Assembly: GCF_030409805.1 (NCBI RefSeq)
Contig: NZ_JAUFQP010000010.1
Coordinates: forward strand, 439,001 to 503,000
Reading direction: 5' to 3'
DNA: 64,000 bases
From: Algibacter miyuki
Lineage (GTDB): Bacteria > Bacteroidota > Bacteroidia > Flavobacteriales > Flavobacteriaceae
Part shown: one piece after another, positions 9,301 through 24,010 of the stretch
Numbering within the stretch: position 1 is the stretch's first letter
How the letters are laid out: each line of letters begins with the position of its first letter
Notes under the pieces: model-generated
What the model was told of the DNA's origin: nothing
Databases searched by the model: none
Seen by the model: the letters and a program-made list of their open reading frames with translations, nothing else
Made by a program: the position numbers and the translations under genes

Positions 9301-12300
9301 ATTTCTGAACCTATTAAAGGTGTTAAATCATTATCTACAACCGTTTTCGCTAATGAAAGATCTGAAACAGATACAACTGGTGTTACAATAGCACTATCCT
9401 CATCATCTTCACTTTGATCGCCATCATCATTATTTGGTGTAGAATCGATATCAAATACATCCGAGGTAATAACTTCTGAAACATTTAAATAATCTCCTGT
9501 TTCATTTACTAAAACATCAATCAATAATGTTTCTGACTCTCCAGATAACACCGTTCCTAATTGCCATAATCCTGTAATCTCATCATAAACTCCCGATGTT
9601 GAACTATATAAAACAAAGTCGTATCCTGATGGTAATAGGTCCATCACTTCTACTCCTGTTGCATTTTGAGGTCCATCGTTAAAAACTCTAATTTCAAAGG
9701 TAATTTCAGAACCCACAAGTGGTGTGGTGTCACCATCAACAACTATTTTAGTTAAAGATAAATCTGCTGATGCTGGTACAATAGTTAATGTATCTTCATC
9801 ATCGTCATCTCCATTTCCATCGCCATCTTCATCGACTGTATTATCCGTGGTTGGATCACTGTCAGGATCGTATTGATCTGATGCTGTAATCTGTGTTGTG
9901 TTTGTATAACTGATTCCTGTTCCTGGTGCATTCACTGTAGCTTCATAAGTCACTACCGTTGTACCGTTGTTCGCTGCAACGCTTAAACCAGTCCATGTTG
10001 CTGTGTTTCCTGTGGCTATTCCGCCGTTATTTACAGTGCCTAAAGTGTAACCGTTTGGAAGGATATCTTCTACTGATACACCTGTAGCGACATTTGGTCC
10101 TGAATTGGTTAATGTTAAGGTAAACATTACCGTGTCGCCTACGTTTGGATTGCTGTTACTAATGGCTTTTGAAATACTTAAATCCGCTTGTTGAATCGCG
10201 ATGCCTACTGTGGCTTCGTCATCATCTGCAATACCATCGTCTTTATCATCTATTGTGGCATCAGTTGTTGGATCACTATCGGGATCGAATTGATCTGATC
10301 CGGTGATTTCAACGCTGTTGATATATTCATTAGCAGTTCCTGTTGGCGCATTTACTGTTGCATCAAATGTTAAAGTCAATGTGTTCGTGCCTACTGGTAC
10401 GGATAAACCGGTCCAATCTAATTGATTAGTTGCTGTTTCCGTACCTGTGCCACTAATGTTAGTGATTGCACTATAACCTACTGGCACGATATCTTGTACC
10501 GATACGCCTGTTGCGGTTACTGTGCCGGCATTACTTAAGGTGATGGTAAAGGTTACCACATCGCCTACATTTGGTGTCGCATTACTCACGGCTTTTACGA
10601 TACTTAAATCGGCTGTTTGTGGTGTGATGGTAAACCCATCTTCATCATCTTCACTTTGATCACCATCATCATTATCTGGTGTACTCGTTGGATCGTATTG
10701 ATCGCTGCCTGTAATTTCAGCAACGTTATTGTACTCACCTGCTACTCCTGTTGGAGCGTTTACCGTTACGGTGTAACTTAGAGTTACCGCATTGCTTGAC
10801 CCGATACTCGCAATGGTCCAATCGATTTGATTGCCCGTCGCGATACCACCATTATCTATCGTGCCGCTTGTAATGGTGTAACCTGATGGTACAACATCTC
10901 TCGCACTCACATGAGTTGCGGTGTCTAGGCCGTTGTTGGTTATTGTAACTTCGAAGGTTACAGAATCCCCTACATTTGGTGTCGCACTACTACTTGCTGA
11001 AATGCCTTTGCTTAAGACTAAATTGGCTTGAGTTGGCACCACAATTTCGGCGTCTTCATCATCTTCACTTTGGTCGCCATCATCATTATCAGGTGTACTG
11101 TTTGGATCAAACTGATCGCTTCCTGTGATTTCTGCAACGTTTTTATATTCATCTAAAGTTCCTGTTGGAGCATTTATTCGTACTTGGTAACTTACTGTTG
11201 TGCCTGTTAATGGTACGTTTAAATTGTTCCATCTAATGGTTGTGTTTCCTGTATTGAATACGCCACCATTATCGATACTACCAGCGACTAAACTGTAACC
11301 GATTGGTAAAACATCATCGATACTAACTCCTGTAGCTGCTACTGATCCGGCATTGCTTACGGCAATACTGAACGTTAATACGTCTCCCACATTTAAGGCG
11401 CCTCCATTATTATCCACTACGGTTTTATCTATTGATAAATCGGCTGTTTGTGGTACAATATTGAATTCCGTATCATCATCTTCATTCGTGGTACTCTGTG
11501 GTACAGTCGGATCACTATCTGGATCAAACTGATCACTTGCGGTGATTTGAGCGATATTTAAATACTCGTCTGCTGCGCCTGTTGGAGCATTCACGGTTGC
11601 TTCATAAGTTACTGTAATACTTCCGTTTGAAGGCACACTTAAACCATTCCATGTGGCTATGTTTCCGGTGCTTGTTCCTGCGTTGTTTACTGTTCCTAAT
11701 GTATAACCGATTGGAAGTATATCTTCTACTGATACACCTGTGGCAACACTTGGCCCGGCGTTGTTTATTGTTAATTCAAACACTAAAACATCACCTACAT
11801 TTGGTGTGGCACTGCCTGAGGCTAATCCTTTGGTGATACTTAAATCTGCTGATGCTGGTACAATAGTTAATGTATCTTCATCATCGTCATCTCCATTTCC
11901 ATCGCCATCTTCATCGACTGTATTATCCGTGGTTGGATCACTGTCAGGATCGTATTGATCTGATGCTGTAATCTGTGTTGTGTTTGTATAACTGATTCCT
12001 GTTCCTGGTGCATTCACTGTAGCTTCATAAGTCACTACCGTTGTACCGTTGTTCGCTGCAACGCTTAAACCAGTCCATGTTGCTGTGTTTCCTGTGGCTA
12101 TTCCGCCGTTATTTACAGTGCCTAAAGTGTAACCGTTTGGAAGGATATCTTCTACTGATACACCTGTAGCGACATTTGGTCCTGAATTGGTTAATGTTAA
12201 GGTAAACATCACCGTGTCGCCTACGTTTGGATTGCTGTTACTAATGGCTTTTGATATACTTAAATCCGCTTGTTGAATTGTGATGCCTACTGTCGCTTCG

Positions 12301-15300
12301 TCATCATCTGCAATACCATCGCCTTTATCATCTGTAGAAGCATCAGTTGTTGGATCACTATCGGGATCGAATTGATCTGATCCGGTGATTTCAACGCTGT
12401 TGATATATTCATTAGCAGTTCCTGTTGGCGCATTTACTGTTGCTTCAAAAGTTAAAGTCAATGTCGCTGTTCCTACTGGTACTGATAAGCCGGTCCAATC
12501 TAATTGATTAGTTGCTGTTTCCGTACCTGTGCCACTAATGTTAGTGATTGCACTATAACCTACTGGCACGATATCTTGTACCGATACGCCTGTTGCGGTT
12601 ACTGTGCCGGCATTACTTAAGGTGATGGTAAAGGTTACCACATCGCCTACATTTGGTGTCGCATTACTCACGGCTTTTACGATACTTAAATCGGCTGTTT
12701 GTGGTGTGATGGTAAACCCATCTTCATCATCTTCACTTTGATCACCATCATCATTATCTGGTGTACTCGTTGGATCGTATTGATCGCTGCCTGTAATTTC
12801 AGCAACGTTATTGTACTCACCTGCTACTCCTGTTGGAGCGTTTACCGTTACGGTGTAACTTAGAGTTACCGCATTGCTTGACCCGATACTCGCAATGGTC
12901 CAATCGATTTGATTGCCCGTCGCGATACCACCATTATCTATCGTGCCGCTTGTAATGGTGTAACCTGATGGTACAACATCTCTCGCACTCACATGAGTTG
13001 CGGTGTCTAGGCCGTTGTTGGTTATTGTAACTTCGAAGGTTACAGAATCCCCTACATTTGGTGTCGCACTACTACTTGCTGAAATGCCTTTGCTTAAGAC
13101 TAAATCGGCTTGAGTTGGCACCACAATTTCGGCGTCTTCATCATCTTCACTTTGGTCGCCATCATCATTATCAGGTGTACTGTTTGGATCAAACTGATCG
13201 CTTCCTGTGATTTCTGCAACGTTTTTATATTCATCTAAAGTTCCTGTTGGTGCATTTACGCGCACTTGGTAACTTACTATTGTTCCTGTTAATGGTACGT
13301 TTAAATTGTTCCATCTAATGGTTGTGTTTCCTGTATTGAATACGCCACCATTATCGATACTACCAGCGACTAAACTGTAACCGATTGGTAAAACATCATC
13401 GATACTAACTCCTGTAGCTGCTACTGATCCGGCATTGCTTACGGCAATACTAAACGTTAATACGTCTCCCACATTTAAGGCGTCTCCATTGTTATCCACT
13501 ACTGTTTTATCTATTGATAAATCGGCTGTTTGTGGTACAATATTGAATTCCGTATCATCATCTTCATTCGTGGTACTCTGTGGCACAGTCGGATCACTAT
13601 CGGGATCAAACTGATCACTTGCGGTGATTTGAGCGATATTTAAATACTCGTCTGCTGCGCCTGTTGGAGCATTCACGGTTGCTTCATAAGTTACTGTAAT
13701 ACTTCCGTTTGAAGGCACACTTAAACCATTCCATATGGCCATGTTTCCGGTGCTTGTTCCTGCGTTGTTTACTGTTCCTAAGGTATAACCAATTGGAAGT
13801 ATATCTTCTACTGATACACCTGTGGCAACACTTGGCCCGGCGTTGTTTATTGTTAATTCAAACACTAAAACATCACCTACATTTGGTGTGGCACTGCCTG
13901 AGGCTAATCCTTTGGTGATACTTAAATCTGCTGATGCTGGTACAATGGTTAATGTATCTTCATCATCGTCATCTCCATTTCCATCGCCATCTTCATCGAC
14001 TGTATTATCCGTGGTTGGATCACTGTCTGGATCGTATTGATCTGATGCCGTAATCTGTGTTGTGTTTGTATAACTGATTCCTGTTCCTGGTGCGTTTACC
14101 GTAGCTTCATACGTTACTACCGCTGTGCCGTTGTTCGCTGCAACGCTTAAACCAGTCCATGTTGCTGTGTTTCCTGTGGCTATTCCGCCGTTATTTACAG
14201 CTCCTAAAGTGTAACCGTTTGGAAGGATATCTTCTACTGATACACCTGTAGCCACATTTGGTCCTGAATTGGTTAATGTTAAGGTAAACATCACCGTGTC
14301 GCCTACGTTTGGATTGCTGTTACTGATGGCTTTTGATATACTTAAATCCGCTTGTTGAATTGTGATGCCTACTGTCGCTTCGTCATCATCTGCAATACCA
14401 TCGCCTTTATCATCTGTAGAAGCATCAGTTGTTGGATCACTATCGGGATCGAATTGATCTGATCCGGTGATTTCAACGCTGTTGATATATTCATTAGCAG
14501 TTCCTGTTGGCGCATTTACTGTTGCTTCAAAAGTTAAAGTCAATGTCGCTGTTCCTACTGGTACTGATAAGCCGGTCCAATCTAATTGATTAGTTGCTGT
14601 TTCCGTACCTGTGCCACTAATGTTAGTGATTGCACTATAACCTACTGGCACGATATCTTGTACCGATACGCCTGTTGCGGTTACTGTGCCGGCATTACTT
14701 AAGGTGATGGTAAAGGTTACCACATCGCCTACATTTGGTGTCGCATTACTCACGGCTTTTACGATACTTAAATCGGCTGTTTGTGGTGTGATGGTAAACC
14801 CATCTTCATCATCTTCACTTTGATCACCATCATCATTATCTGGTGTACTCGTTGGATCGTATTGATCGCTGCCTGTAATTTCAGCAACGTTATTGTACTC
14901 ACCTGCTACTCCTGTTGGAGCGTTTACCGTTACGGTGTAACTTAGAGTTACCGCATTGCTTGACCCGATACTCGCAATGGTCCAATCGATTTGATTGCCC
15001 GTCGCGATACCACCATTATCTATCGTGCCGCTTGTAATGGTGTAACCTGATGGTACAACATCTCTCGCACTCACATGAGTTGCGGTGTCTAGGCCGTTGT
15101 TGGTTATTGTAACTTCGAAGGTTACAGAATCCCCTACATTTGGTGTCGCACTACTACTTGCTGAAATGCCTTTGCTTAAGACTAAATCGGCTTGAGTTGG
15201 CACCACAATTTCGGCGTCTTCATCATCTTCACTTTGGTCGCCATCATCATTATCAGGTGTACTGTTTGGATCAAACTGATCGCTTCCTGTGATTTCTGCA

Positions 15301-18300
15301 ACGTTTTTATATTCATCTAAAGTTCCTGTTGGTGCATTTACGCGCACTTGGTAACTTACTATTGTTCCTGTTAATGGTACGTTTAAATTGTTCCATCTAA
15401 TGGTTGTGTTTCCTGTATTGAATACGCCACCATTATCGATACTACCAGCGACTAAACTGTAACCGATTGGTAAAACATCATCGATACTAACTCCTGTAGC
15501 TGCTACTGATCCGGCATTGCTTACGGCAATACTAAACGTTAATACGTCTCCCACATTTAAGGCGTCTCCATTGTTATCCACTACTGTTTTATCTATTGAT
15601 AAATCGGCTGTTTGTGGTACAATATTGAATTCCGTATCATCATCTTCATTCGTGGTACTCTGTGGCACAGTCGGATCACTATCGGGATCAAACTGATCAC
15701 TTGCGGTGATTTGAGCGATATTTAAATACTCGTCTGCTGCGCCTGTTGGAGCATTCACGGTTGCTTCATAAGTTACTGTAATACTTCCGTTTGAAGGCAC
15801 ACTTAAACCATTCCATATGGCCATGTTTCCGGTGCTTGTTCCTGCGTTGTTTACTGTTCCTAAGGTATAACCAATTGGAAGTATATCTTCTACTGATACA
15901 CCTGTGGCAACACTTGGCCCGGCGTTGTTTATTGTTAATTCAAACACTAAAACATCACCTACATTTGGTGTGGCACTGCCTGAGGCTAATCCTTTGGTGA
16001 TACTTAAATCTGCTGATGCTGGTACAATGGTTAATGTATCTTCATCATCGTCATCTCCATTTCCATCGCCATCTTCATCGACTGTATTATCCGTGGTTGG
16101 ATCACTGTCTGGATCGTATTGATCTGATGCCGTAATCTGTGTTGTGTTTGTATAACTGATTCCTGTTCCTGGTGCGTTTACCGTAGCTTCATACGTTACT
16201 ACCGCTGTGCCGTTGTTCGCTGCAACGCTTAAACCAGTCCATGTTGCTGTGTTTCCTGTGGCTATTCCGCCGTTATTTACAGCTCCTAAAGTGTAACCGT
16301 TTGGAAGGATATCTTCTACTGATACACCTGTAGCCACATTTGGTCCTGAATTGGTTAATGTTAAGGTAAACATCACCGTGTCGCCTACGTTTGGATTGCT
16401 GTTACTGATGGCTTTTGATATACTTAAATCCGCTTGTTGAATTGTGATGCCTACTGTCGCTTCGTCATCATCTGCAATACCATCGCCTTTATCATCTGTA
16501 GAAGCATCAGTTGTTGGATCACTATCGGGATCGAATTGATCTGATCCGGTGATTTCAACGCTGTTGATATATTCATTAGCAGTTCCTGTTGGCGCATTTA
16601 CTGTTGCTTCAAAAGTTAAAGTCAATGTCGCTGTTCCTACTGGTACTGATAAGCCGGTCCAATCTAATTGATTAGTTGCTGTTTCCGTACCTGTGCCGCT
16701 AATGTTAGTGATTGCACTATAACCTACTGGCACGATATCTTGTACCGATACGCCTGTTGCGGTTACTGTGCCGGCATTACTTAAGGTGATGGTAAAGGTT
16801 ACCACATCGCCTACATTTGGTGTGGCATTACTCACGGCTTTGGCAATACTTAAATCGGCTGTTTGTGGTGTGATGGTAAACCCATCTTCATCATCTTCAC
16901 TTTGATCACCATCATCATTATCTGGTGTACTCGTTGGATCGTATTGATCGCTGCCTGTAATTTCAGCAACGTTATTGTACTCACCTGCTACTCCTGTTGG
17001 AGCGTTTACCGTTACGGTGTAACTTAGAGTTACCGCATTGCTTGACCCGATACTCGCAATGGTCCAATCGATTTGATTGCCCGTCGCGATACCACCATTA
17101 TCTATCGTGCCGCTTGTAATGGTGTAACCTGATGGTACAACATCTCTCGCACTCACATGAGTTGCGGTGTCTAGGCCGTTGTTGGTTATTGTAACTTCGA
17201 AGGTTACAGAATCCCCTACATTTGGTGTCGCACTACTACTTGCTGAAATGCCTTTGCTTAAGACTAAATCGGCTTCTTGTATGGTAAAAGTTGCTGTATC
17301 TTCATCATCGTCATCGCCTCCTGTAGTTGGGTCATTATCACCATCAGCATTATCTTCATCCACAGTATTATCTGTTGTTGGATCACTATCAGGATCATCT
17401 AAATCACTCGCTGTAATTTGAACACTATTCGTATAATTACCTTTATCATTAACAATAGCATCATAGGTTAATCTTCTTGATAAACCATTCCCTAAAGCTA
17501 AGTTACTCCAAACAATAGATTTATTTCCGACAATAAAATTACCAGAGTTACTTATAGTTCCTGGAACCAAATCGAATCCTGAAGGTAAAAGATCTTCAAT
17601 ATCTACACCTGTTGCATCTCCTGGTCCAAAGTTTTCTAACACAACAGTAAATGTAACCGTATCTCCTATCGAACCAGAGATAGGTAATACCGTTTTCGTA
17701 ATTTGAAGATCGGCAGATTCTAAAATAACAGATGTATTATCCTCATCATCTTCACTTTGATCGCCATCATCATTACCTGGTGTACTATTCGGGTCTGCTT
17801 GATCACTTTTTGTTACTTCAGCTGTATTTAAATATTCATTAGTTGTTCCTGTTGGGGCATTAACTTTAGCTGTTATATTTAATATTTGATCTATGGTCGT
17901 AGTTACTGAACCTGTAGTCCAAACACCTGTAGAAGGATTATAATTCCCGCCCGAATCATCGCTCTGATAAGTATACCCGTTAGGTAATTTATCTAAAACC
18001 TCAACATTTGTTGCTGTATTAGCTCCTGCATTAGAAACCGTTATTGTAAACACAACCGTATCTCCAATACTAACATTACTAGGTGAAACCATTTTTTGAA
18101 TTGATAAATTTGCAGACTGGATGCTTATAATTGCTGTATCTTCATCATCATCGGCGATACCATCAGCCTTATCATCTACTGTTTCATCTATAGTTGGATC
18201 ACTATCAGGATCAATATTATCACTCTCTATAATTTGTGCTGTATTTAAATAAGAACCCGAAGCATTAACAATGGCATCAAAGGTTAAACTTAAAGTTGAG

Positions 18301-21300
18301 CCATTAGCAATATCTAAATTAGACCATGAAATAGTTTGTGTACCGGCATCGAAACTTCCAGAATTAGAAACGGTTCCTGGAACCAAACTATAACCTAATG
18401 GCAATACATCTTCAACTGAAACTCCAGTAGCATCCATATTTAATGCACTAGTATCATTATTAAGAATATCTATTTGAAAAGTCACCGTATCTCCAACATT
18501 TACTGAAGCTGGTGTTACTGTTTTTGTAAGTTCTAAATCTGATATTCCAACGACTTCTAAAATCATAGTATCAGCAATATCTGTACATTGTCCGTTAGAA
18601 AGCGTCCATCGGAACTGATAAGTTCCTAAAACTAATCCTGAGACTTGAGTAGATGCTGAATTTGGATCTATGAAATTAGCTGAAGATGGCCCTGAAATTT
18701 GACTCCAAGTTCCGGTAACCCCAGAAGTTGGCGCATCAGCATTCATATTTACTGGGCTTGAAATTGCAACAACTTGATCTGGACCAGCATCTACAGCAGT
18801 TAACTGCTCGTTTACCACAACTCTTACTTCATCAACTAATGTACAACCGCCGTTTGTAACCGACCATTCAAAAACATAAGCTCCCGAAATTAAATTTGTT
18901 ATGGTTGTCTTTTCAAAATTTGGCGATAATATGGTTGCCGCACTTGGGCCTGAAACTTGACTCCATGTTCCTATTCCTTCAGCTAAAGACGATGCATCCA
19001 TTGTGGTTTGACTCGCACAAATGTCTTGATCGAAACCTGCTTCAGCAGCAGAAGGTCTTGCATCAGGGAAAGTAATTTCTACGGTATCCGTTTTAGGATC
19101 GCACAATGAGCCTGGACTTAAAGGAAAAGGACCTCCGTTTGTAACAGTCCAAGTTAAGGTATATGGTGTGTTAATATTATCTGGTATATTTGAAAGTGTA
19201 GTGGTTGGAGAGTTTGGGCTATCAATAACAATAACACCTCCCGAAGGATCATCTCCTGGGTTTGCAAAAGACCACGTTCCAATTCCAATAAAATCGTCTG
19301 GATTCGGAGTTAAAACAGCATTTAATTCCGCATCAAATTGACATGCGTTAGGTTGATCTGGACCTGCAATAGCATCACTTGGAGGTTCGAAAGCTTCAAT
19401 ACGAACAACATCTGCTAATTTTATACAAGCCCCTCTAGTGTAAGTCCATTCTAGAATATAAAGTCCTGGATTTACAATATTCATTGTTGTATCATATTGT
19501 GTACTATCGGCTAAACTAGCACCTCCACCACCTACAGGAAAAACAATTTGCCATTGTCCGGAAACCGCCGGAGTTCCGCCTATTAATGATGGATCTGAAC
19601 CTGCTAAAGTAACTTCATTAGCAACAGGATCTGTTAAACATTTTTGCTGATCTAGACCTGCATCAGGCTCTGGTGGTTGCGGAATTGTTCCAATAGTTAC
19701 TGTGCTTACGCCAGGATCACAACTAGCTGGCCCTGAACCTGTATTAGTGTTAAAAATAACATCATCTGGTTCATATTGAAATACATATTCTGAACCTGGA
19801 GTTATCGTCGCATTAGCCGTATTTGCTCCCGTTGTGGTTATTGTTGAATTTGTTCCTGTTGTAGAAACTTGTGTCCATGTACCAGAAGAACCAACTGTTC
19901 CTTCTAATAATACACTAGTTGCTGAACATAATTGCTGATCTCCACCTGCTGATGCCGGTGCAGAAACCTCAACCACAACATCGGCCGATAATGGTGGTGA
20001 ACAAAGTGGGCTACCAACAATGTTCCATTTAAAATTATAAGTTCCTGTAACTAAATTAGACACTGTAACCGTTGGACTGTTAGTATCAGAAAACGTTGGA
20101 ACGCTAGGTGCACCTGACTCAATAGTCCAATACCCTATTTCTACATTAGGGTTACCAACAGGGTTGGCTTCAAGAACAACTGTTGTAGCATTACAAACAT
20201 TAATATCATCCTCAATAACAGATGGAATACTTGCTGGAATTCCTACATTTAGAGTTACACTGCTCGTTGCTGTTCCGCTAGGACAATTACCGCTACCACG
20301 AGTAACTACCCAATCAAAAACATAGGTTCCTGAAAATGTAAATATGACATCACTATTCGGATCCGTATCATCTGCAAAGGTAAAACCTCCCGGACCTTGA
20401 TTTAATACCCATTTCCCTGTGGTACCTGTAGGTAACGGATCGTTGGCATCCATCGTAAATGTTGTTTGGCAACCTGTTTGATCTGGACCAGCATCGGCTA
20501 TTGGTTGATCTGCTATTGTTATTTCGACAGTGTCGGAAACAGATTGACAACCACTAAGTCCGTTAGTCACTGTCCAAGTCAAAACATAAGCACCTTCTGA
20601 AGGGAATGTTACTGTGGCATTGTTATCATTTGCTGAAGGCGAAAAACTGACACCAGCAGCTGGACTTGACCAAACTCCGGTTTCATCTGGAGCAACTGGC
20701 GCACTTCCTGCTAAAGTGTATGATAAATTACTGGCAGCCTGACAATCGTCAGGACCTGCTGATACATTTTGAGGACCTTCCGTATTACTTGTATTGATTA
20801 TTAAAGTAGCACTTTCCGGAGTTGGACATGTAGCGCCTATAGCATCTTTCAAAGCAATAGTCCAAGTAACCGTATACGTTTCATTTTCGGCCAAATTTTC
20901 TATCTGTGTACTTGGGCTATTTACATCTTGAAATGTTGGTCCAGCTGGACTAATTGACCAAGTACCTATTTGGCTTGCAGAAGGTGTATTAGCATCTACT
21001 TGAAACGTTGAGCCAAAACAGATATTCGCAGGCGTAGGTGTGCTTATTGCTGGAGTATCAATGGCTGTAGAGTTAAGTGTTATTGTAATATCATCTGGTT
21101 CAGCTTGACAACCTACCGAAGGTCCTCCTGTTACATTATACCTAAATGTATATACCCCAGGTGTTGTAATGCCTGTTATATTTATGTTTTCAGAATAAGG
21201 ATCATCAATATTCACTGTTGCAGGCCCTCCTATTTGTGACCAAATAGAACTTCCTACCGTTATTTCATTACCTGATAAATTTGCTCCTAAAGCATCATCA

Positions 21301-22961
21301 TAATTACAATTCAAAACAACATCTCCTCCTGCAGATGGGGTTGTTGCACTTCTTGTTATTGTAATATTAATTGTGCTTGTCGCATCGGTACATTCGGTTA
21401 ATAAATCGCCTCTTGTCTCTGTTCTAAAAGCAATGGTATATGTTCCGGTAGGAAGTTGCGCCAAACTTCCTAAACCAAAGTGATCTAAAAAATCTAATGT
21501 AAAAACACCTCCAGTAAAATTACCAGTTCCATATTCTCTATATGGTGTTGGGTAAGTAACTTCTGCCGGAGCATTTAAGTTATCAACTGGCCCGCTTACT
21601 ATACTGTAAACGGTATTTGTACCCCCTGTAGTTGTTATTGGAATCTGTATTTTAGAAACATTACATTCTCCGATAATATCATTCCCCATATTAGCTGTTA
21701 TAGACGGAAAAGCGTCGCTAAACCTTACCGTTACGCTTCCTGTAGAACTACATGCTGGCATACCTCCTGAAACGGTATTAGGATTAACTATGGTGTAGGT
21801 AAATGTATAAGGATCATTCGCATTGTCTAAACCAGAAACTAAAGTGGTTGAGTTTGTTGGATCTGTTAATACGATATCTGGATCGGAACCCGTATATTCC
21901 CAAAGTACTTCCTCTCCTGCAAATGTTGGTTCTGCACCTACTAATGTGGTTTGACTAATAGTTTGATCACAAAAAATAATATTATTATTTTCAATACTCG
22001 ATGTTGTTACTTCTTGAGTAGGCTCTGGAACAACGATTGTTACAACATCACTACCATTAACGCATGGTCCACTCACATTCCATCTAAACTGATAGGTTCC
22101 AGCTTGCAATGGAGACACCGAAGTATTTGCACTATTTGGAGATGCTATGCTTGGAGCTGTTGGCCCACTAACAAAAGACCAAGTACCTTGTTGCCCATCA
22201 ATACCACATCCTGCAAAACTCCCCGAAAGGTTAGCCGATTGTGATGCTGTATAACATTGATCTAAATTTTGATCTGCACCTGCATTGACGTTTTGTTCAC
22301 CGCCTCTATTTGTAACGGTAATTTCAGCTGTAGAAACACAATCTAAATTTGAGCCTAGTGCGTCTTCATTTCTTATGGTATACCTTATTGTTGAAACACC
22401 ACAACTAGTCTCTGGCAGTGTAATTGAAGTTACGTTCTGGTCATTAACGCTAAAAACAACTCCGGCAGATCCTGTTGATGTCCAACGTACGGTTTCACCA
22501 AACTGAGGCGCGCTACCTCTTAAAACTATTGTACCATTACTAGGGCATGACACAATATCGCCGTTGGTAATTACCGCTTTAGTTAATGGCTGCACCATAA
22601 CCTGCATATCATCTCGATTATCGCCGCCTTCTCCACAACTTCCTATTAACCTAAAACCATAGGTTTGCCCACCAACGTAGCCTGTAACCGTTGTTGTAAG
22701 AGCGTTAGGGTTATCAATAATTACTGAAGGACCACTTATTTGCACCCATTGCGACCCCGTAAAAGGGCTACCGCCCGGACTGGATACTGAGCCTGTTAAG
22801 ATTAAACCATCACTGACACAAATCACTTGATCTGGCCCTGCGTTAGGCGAACAGTTTTGGGCCAAAGCAGAAAAACTTTGGAATAAGAAAACTGTAGTAA
22901 TAAAGAGAAACTTTAAATAATTTGCGCGAGCAGACTCTAGAGGAATGTAGATTTTCTTCAT
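6309..22961 (-). CDS. Giant DUF11-repeat surface adhesin with T9SS type B C-terminal sorting domain
   Basis: 5550 residues. The signal peptide ends near ALAQ (residue 35). About 36-1470 are Ig/PKD-like repeats, each starting with a motif like NAGPDQ and containing [13 protein letters not shown] strands. About 1470-5460 hold some 29 DUF11 domains with repeated [18 protein letters not shown] and [11 protein letters not shown] motifs and acidic, probably calcium-binding [11 protein letters not shown] linkers. The last roughly 85 residues ([12 protein letters not shown]...[10 protein letters not shown]...GTYYYVLDL) form the gliding-motility-type C-terminal domain that directs export by the T9SS. 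It is likely a filamentous surface adhesin or SprB-like protein. PorP/SprF and OmpA partners follow. The coding sequence is intact despite extensive internal repetition. Confidence 0.92.
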   Translation of the reverse strand: MKKIYIPLESARANYLKFLFITTVFLFQSFSALAQNCSPNAGPDQVICVSDGLILTGSVSSPGGSPFTGSQWVQISGPSVIIDNPNALTTTVTGYVGGQTYGFRLIGSCGEGGDNRDDMQVMVQPLTKAVITNGDIVSCPSNGTIVLRGSAPQFGETVRWTSTGSAGVVFSVNDQNVTSITLPETSCGVSTIRYTIRNEDALGSNLDCVSTAEITVTNRGGEQNVNAGADQNLDQCYTASQSANLSGSFAGCGIDGQQGTWSFVSGPTAPSIASPNSANTSVSPLQAGTYQFRWNVSGPCVNGSDVVTIVVPEPTQEVTTSSIENNNIIFCDQTISQTTLVGAEPTFAGEEVLWEYTGSDPDIVLTDPTNSTTLVSGLDNANDPYTFTYTIVNPNTVSGGMPACSSTGSVTVRFSDAFPSITANMGNDIIGECNVSKIQIPITTTGGTNTVYSIVSGPVDNLNAPAEVTYPTPYREYGTGNFTGGVFTLDFLDHFGLGSLAQLPTGTYTIAFRTETRGDLLTECTDATSTINITITRSATTPSAGGDVVLNCNYDDALGANLSGNEITVGSSIWSQIGGPATVNIDDPYSENINITGITTPGVYTFRYNVTGGPSVGCQAEPDDITITLNSTAIDTPAISTPTPANICFGSTFQVDANTPSASQIGTWSISPAGPTFQDVNSPSTQIENLAENETYTVTWTIALKDAIGATCPTPESATLIINTSNTEGPQNVSAGPDDCQAASNLSYTLAGSAPVAPDETGVWSSPAAGVSFSPSANDNNATVTFPSEGAYVLTWTVTNGLSGCQSVSDTVEITIADQPIADAGPDQTGCQTTFTMDANDPLPTGTTGKWVLNQGPGGFTFADDTDPNSDVIFTFSGTYVFDWVVTRGSGNCPSGTATSSVTLNVGIPASIPSVIEDDINVCNATTVVLEANPVGNPNVEIGYWTIESGAPSVPTFSDTNSPTVTVSNLVTGTYNFKWNIVGSPLCSPPLSADVVVEVSAPASAGGDQQLCSATSVLLEGTVGSSGTWTQVSTTGTNSTITTTGANTANATITPGSEYVFQYEPDDVIFNTNTGSGPASCDPGVSTVTIGTIPQPPEPDAGLDQQKCLTDPVANEVTLAGSDPSLIGGTPAVSGQWQIVFPVGGGGASLADSTQYDTTMNIVNPGLYILEWTYTRGACIKLADVVRIEAFEPPSDAIAGPDQPNACQFDAELNAVLTPNPDDFIGIGTWSFANPGDDPSGGVIVIDSPNSPTTTLSNIPDNINTPYTLTWTVTNGGPFPLSPGSLCDPKTDTVEITFPDARPSAAEAGFDQDICASQTTMDASSLAEGIGTWSQVSGPSAATILSPNFEKTTITNLISGAYVFEWSVTNGGCTLVDEVRVVVNEQLTAVDAGPDQVVAISSPVNMNADAPTSGVTGTWSQISGPSSANFIDPNSASTQVSGLVLGTYQFRWTLSNGQCTDIADTMILEVVGISDLELTKTVTPASVNVGDTVTFQIDILNNDTSALNMDATGVSVEDVLPLGYSLVPGTVSNSGSFDAGTQTISWSNLDIANGSTLSLTFDAIVNASGSYLNTAQIIESDNIDPDSDPTIDETVDDKADGIADDDEDTAIISIQSANLSIQKMVSPSNVSIGDTVVFTITVSNAGANTATNVEVLDKLPNGYTYQSDDSGGNYNPSTGVWTTGSVTTTIDQILNITAKVNAPTGTTNEYLNTAEVTKSDQADPNSTPGNDDGDQSEDDEDNTSVILESADLQITKTVLPISGSIGDTVTFTVVLENFGPGDATGVDIEDLLPSGFDLVPGTISNSGNFIVGNKSIVWSNLALGNGLSRRLTYDAIVNDKGNYTNSVQITASDLDDPDSDPTTDNTVDEDNADGDNDPTTGGDDDDEDTATFTIQEADLVLSKGISASSSATPNVGDSVTFEVTITNNGLDTATHVSARDVVPSGYTITSGTIDNGGIATGNQIDWTIASIGSSNAVTLSYTVTVNAPTGVAGEYNNVAEITGSDQYDPTSTPDNDDGDQSEDDEDGFTITPQTADLSIAKAVSNATPNVGDVVTFTITLSNAGTVTATGVSVQDIVPVGYSAITNISGTGTETATNQLDWTGLSVPVGTATLTLTFEATVNAPTGTANEYINSVEITGSDQFDPDSDPTTDASTDDKGDGIADDDEATVGITIQQADLSISKAISNSNPNVGDTVMFTLTLTNSGPNVATGVSVEDILPNGYTLGAVNNGGIATGNTATWTGLSVAANNGTAVVTYEATVNAPGTGISYTNTTQITASDQYDPDSDPTTDNTVDEDGDGNGDDDDEDTLTIVPASADLSITKGLASGSATPNVGDVLVFELTINNAGPSVATGVSVEDILPIGYTLGTVNNAGTSTGNMAIWNGLSVPSNGSITVTYEATVNAPTGAADEYLNIAQITASDQFDPDSDPTVPQSTTNEDDDTEFNIVPQTADLSIDKTVVDNNGDALNVGDVLTFSIAVSNAGSVAATGVSIDDVLPIGYSLVAGSIDNGGVFNTGNTTIRWNNLNVPLTGTIVSYQVRVNAPTGTLDEYKNVAEITGSDQFDPNSTPDNDDGDQSEDDEDAEIVVPTQADLVLSKGISASSSATPNVGDSVTFEVTITNNGLDTATHVSARDVVPSGYTITSGTIDNGGIATGNQIDWTIASIGSSNAVTLSYTVTVNAPTGVAGEYNNVAEITGSDQYDPTSTPDNDDGDQSEDDEDGFTITPQTADLSIVKAVSNATPNVGDVVTFTITLSNAGTVTATGVSVQDIVPVGYSAITNISGTGTETATNQLDWTGLSVPVGTATLTLTFEATVNAPTGTANEYINSVEITGSDQFDPDSDPTTDASTDDKGDGIADDDEATVGITIQQADLSISKAISNSNPNVGDTVMFTLTLTNSGPNVATGVSVEDILPNGYTLGAVNNGGIATGNTATWTGLSVAANNGTAVVTYEATVNAPGTGISYTNTTQITASDQYDPDSDPTTDNTVDEDGDGNGDDDDEDTLTIVPASADLSITKGLASGSATPNVGDVLVFELTINNAGPSVATGVSVEDILPIGYTLGTVNNAGTSTGNMAIWNGLSVPSNGSITVTYEATVNAPTGAADEYLNIAQITASDQFDPDSDPTVPQSTTNEDDDTEFNIVPQTADLSIDKTVVDNNGDALNVGDVLTFSIAVSNAGSVAATGVSIDDVLPIGYSLVAGSIDNGGVFNTGNTTIRWNNLNVPLTGTIVSYQVRVNAPTGTLDEYKNVAEITGSDQFDPNSTPDNDDGDQSEDDEDAEIVVPTQADLVLSKGISASSSATPNVGDSVTFEVTITNNGLDTATHVSARDVVPSGYTITSGTIDNGGIATGNQIDWTIASIGSSNAVTLSYTVTVNAPTGVAGEYNNVAEITGSDQYDPTSTPDNDDGDQSEDDEDGFTITPQTADLSIVKAVSNATPNVGDVVTFTITLSNAGTVTATGVSVQDIVPVGYSAITNISGTGTETATNQLDWTGLSVPVGTATLTLTFEATVNAPTGTANEYINSVEITGSDQFDPDSDPTTDASTDDKGDGIADDDEATVGITIQQADLSISKAISNSNPNVGDTVMFTLTLTNSGPNVATGVSVEDILPNGYTLGTVNNGGIATGNTATWTGLSVAANNGTTVVTYEATVNAPGTGISYTNTTQITASDQYDPDSDPTTDNTVDEDGDGNGDDDDEDTLTIVPASADLSITKGLASGSATPNVGDVLVFELTINNAGPSVATGVSVEDILPIGYTLGTVNNAGTSTGNIATWNGLSVPSNGSITVTYEATVNAPTGAADEYLNIAQITASDQFDPDSDPTVPQSTTNEDDDTEFNIVPQTADLSIDKTVVDNNGGALNVGDVLTFSIAVSNAGSVAATGVSIDDVLPIGYSLVAGSIDNGGVFNTGNTTIRWNNLNVPLTGTTVSYQVRINAPTGTLDEYKNVAEITGSDQFDPNSTPDNDDGDQSEDDEDAEIVVPTQANLVLSKGISASSSATPNVGDSVTFEVTITNNGLDTATHVSARDVVPSGYTITSGTIDNGGIATGNQIDWTIASIGSSNAVTLSYTVTVNAPTGVAGEYNNVAEITGSDQYDPTSTPDNDDGDQSEDDEDGFTITPQTADLSIVKAVSNATPNVGDVVTFTITLSNAGTVTATGVSVQDIVPVGYSAITNISGTGTETATNQLDWTGLSVPVGTNTLTLTFDATVNAPTGTANEYINSVEITGSDQFDPDSDPTTDATIDDKDDGIADDDEATVGIAIQQADLSISKAISNSNPNVGDTVMFTLTLTNSGPNVATGVSVEDILPNGYTLGTVNNGGIATGNTATWTGLSVAANNGTTVVTYEATVNAPGTGISYTNTTQITASDQYDPDSDPTTDNTVDEDGDGNGDDDDEDTLTIVPASADLSLTKIVVDGDTTPLVGSEITFEIRVFNDGPQNATGVEVMDLLPSGYDFVLYSSTSGVYDEITGLWQLGTVLSGESETLLIDVLVNETGDYLNVSEVITSDVFDIDSTPNNDDGDQSEDDEDSAIVTPVVSVSDLSLAKTVVDNDLTPLIGSEITFQITVTNDGPEDAKGVTVTDLLPSGYDFVLFSSTSGVYDEVTGLWSIGGIANGESETLLIDVLVNPSGDYLNIAQVTSSDILDSDSTPNNDDGDQSEDDEDSAIVTPVVSVSDLSLAKTVVDNDLTPLIGSEITFQITVTNDGPEDAKGVTVTDLLPSGYDFVLFSSTSGVYDEVTGLWSIGGIANGESETLLIDVLVNPSGDYLNIAQVTSSDILDSDSTPNNDDGDQSEDDEDSAIVTPVVSVSDLSLAKTVVDNDLTPLIGSEITFQITVTNDGPEDAKGVTVTDLLPSGYDFVLFSSTSGVYDEVTGLWSIGGIANGESETLLIDVLVNPSGDYLNIAQVTSSDILDSDSTPNNDDGDQSEDDEASAEVTPVISVADLSLTKGVVDGDTSPLVGSEITFIITVTNDGPENATGVEVTDLLPSGFDYSLFSSTSGTYDEITGIWNVGNIANGTTETLLIDALVNGAGDYFNTAQISASDVADNDSSPNNDDGDQSEDDEDNILVSPVDALADLSLIKTVVDNEITPNTGDEITFQITVSNAGPDAATGVEVTDLLPQGFDFVRFSATSGIYDEISGLWTVGTVPDGSSQTLFIDVLINEPTGAAGEYLNISEITASDVIDPNSAPNNDDGDQSEDDEDRILVMTETADLSLTKSVSNMNANVGDVVTFTLQINNAGVDAATGVALEDLLPIGYSNIANISHGGELRSNIITWTGLNVPLTGLTITYNATVNMPTLQDGEYLNIAQIIASDQFDPNSTPDNDDGDQSENDEDAAFINTPIVDIAVTKTVDNGNPSIGDEIVFTIEANNLGGIDATSVEIRDVLPNGYEFKSYVASSGIYSEASGLWTLPIVSGGANETLEITVKVIDVNDYVNTASLEFLDQIDSNENNDSDEATIVPQCLHIYNEFSPNGNGKNEFFVIDCIDNYPNNELQIYNRWGNVVYIKEGYDNTFDGISNGRAVVNKNKKLPVGTYYYVLDLGDGSEPRSGWLYIVR
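8165..9370 (-). repeat. 402-bp tandem triplication of one DUF11 domain
   Basis: The landmark AAACAGATACAACTGG occurs at 8561, 8963 and 9365, exactly 402 bp apart. Each unit is one 134-residue DUF11 domain beginning [15 protein letters not shown]. The copies are almost identical, and the period differs from the 2082-bp block, so this is a second independent amplification in the same gene. Confidence 0.9.
9770..17275 (-). repeat. 2082-bp higher-order repeat inside the adhesin (about 3.6 copies)
   Basis: The same nucleotide landmarks recur at exact 2082-bp steps: for example the segment beginning GCTGATGCTGGTAC occurs near 9,766, 11,848, 13,930 and 16,012. Each unit encodes 694 residues, that is five distinct DUF11 domains in fixed order. 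The copies differ by only scattered substitutions, so the block was amplified recently and as a unit. Confidence 0.9.
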
Positions 22962-23420
22962 GTAAAAAATTATGTATTAGGTATTATCTATCTTATAAAA
23001 TCTTTATTCATTCCTCATAATTTGCGAAAGCACGTTATAGAGAAATGTAGATTTTCTTTATGTAAAAAACTTATATATTATCCATTGTATAAAACCTAAA
23101 TCAAATAAAGATTTCATACATAAAACCCTAATCATTTCTCATTATTTTGCGTTAGCAGACTCTAGAGGAATGTAGATTTTCTCCATGTAAAAAACTTATA
23201 TATTATGTATTACTTAAAATCTTGAGCAAGTTGAAATTTCATGTTTCCACCCCTACTCAAGCCTCATTATTTGTATAAACAAACATTAGAGACATGTCCT
23301 TTTATCTATGTAAAAAAACATCTATATTATGTAACCTAAAACACCTAAACCAAGTCAAAATTTAACACTATAAACCTTACTCAATTCTTATAATTTTCGT
23401 TGACATTTCTAAGAAAAAAC
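22917..23420 (-). repeat. Decayed tandem copies of the adhesin start region
   Basis: The first codons of the adhesin and its leader (minus-strand ATGAAGAAAATCTACATTCC, then CTCTAGAGTCTGCT) recur upstream at about 23,022-23,075 and 23,147-23,205, and more weakly at 23,280-23,330 and 23,390-23,420, with spacing of roughly 100-130 bp. The copies at 23,0xx and 23,1xx still show an ATG-like triplet and a partial reading frame but are not followed by coding sequence. Confidence 0.7.
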
Positions 23421-23569
23421 ACATGTTATAATCAATACTCGATTAAACGGTTAATTCGACCGCTAAAATACTAAACAAACTTAAAACAAGAAATAAATTT
23501 CAACTATAATGAAGCAATTCTATTATATAAATTCTATAAATATTAATCTTTATTTTTTAAGACAGACAA

Positions 23570-24010
23570 TACAACGTTCTTGCGTAAGAGTAATTTTAAA
23601 CATAAAGAAAGTTTTTTCTTAAAACGTATTATAACCTATACTTTATAACCCGAAACTCCTTTTATTATATTTTGATTCGTCACAAATCGATGATAGACCT
23701 TTATATTTATGTCTAATAAATAAAAGGTATATAAAGACTTTTATATTTTCTAAAAACGCATAACGTTCTTGAGTAAGAATAATTCTAACTTACTAGAAGG
23801 TTTTTCTTAAAAAAATCATGCTTTAACAATAAAAAACTTACTAATAATTATAGATTTTTAGTTTTGCGCATTTTCCTTTATATGACCGAAAATTTATAGT
23901 AAACAGTTATCTTTTTACTTATAAATTATAGACTTCAATATTTTTAGAAACCACATAACGCTCTTGCGTAAGAATACTTATATTTTTATAGAGAGTTTTT
24001 TCTTAAAATA
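23570..24010. repeat. Three degenerate copies of a roughly 190-bp noncoding repeat
   Basis: A motif close to AACGTTCTTGCGTAAGAATA followed some 25 bp later by GTTTTTTCTTAAAA occurs near 23,573, 23,763 and 23,957. The 22,962-24,570 interval otherwise holds no convincing gene; it is very AT-rich and probably a decayed or regulatory leader region of the adhesin. Confidence 0.6.

Noticed and set aside
11627..17421. Reading frames of 69-84 codons on the plus strand inside the giant adhesin, repeated every 2082 bp
   Set aside because: They are shadows of the repetitive minus-strand gene and repeat with its period.
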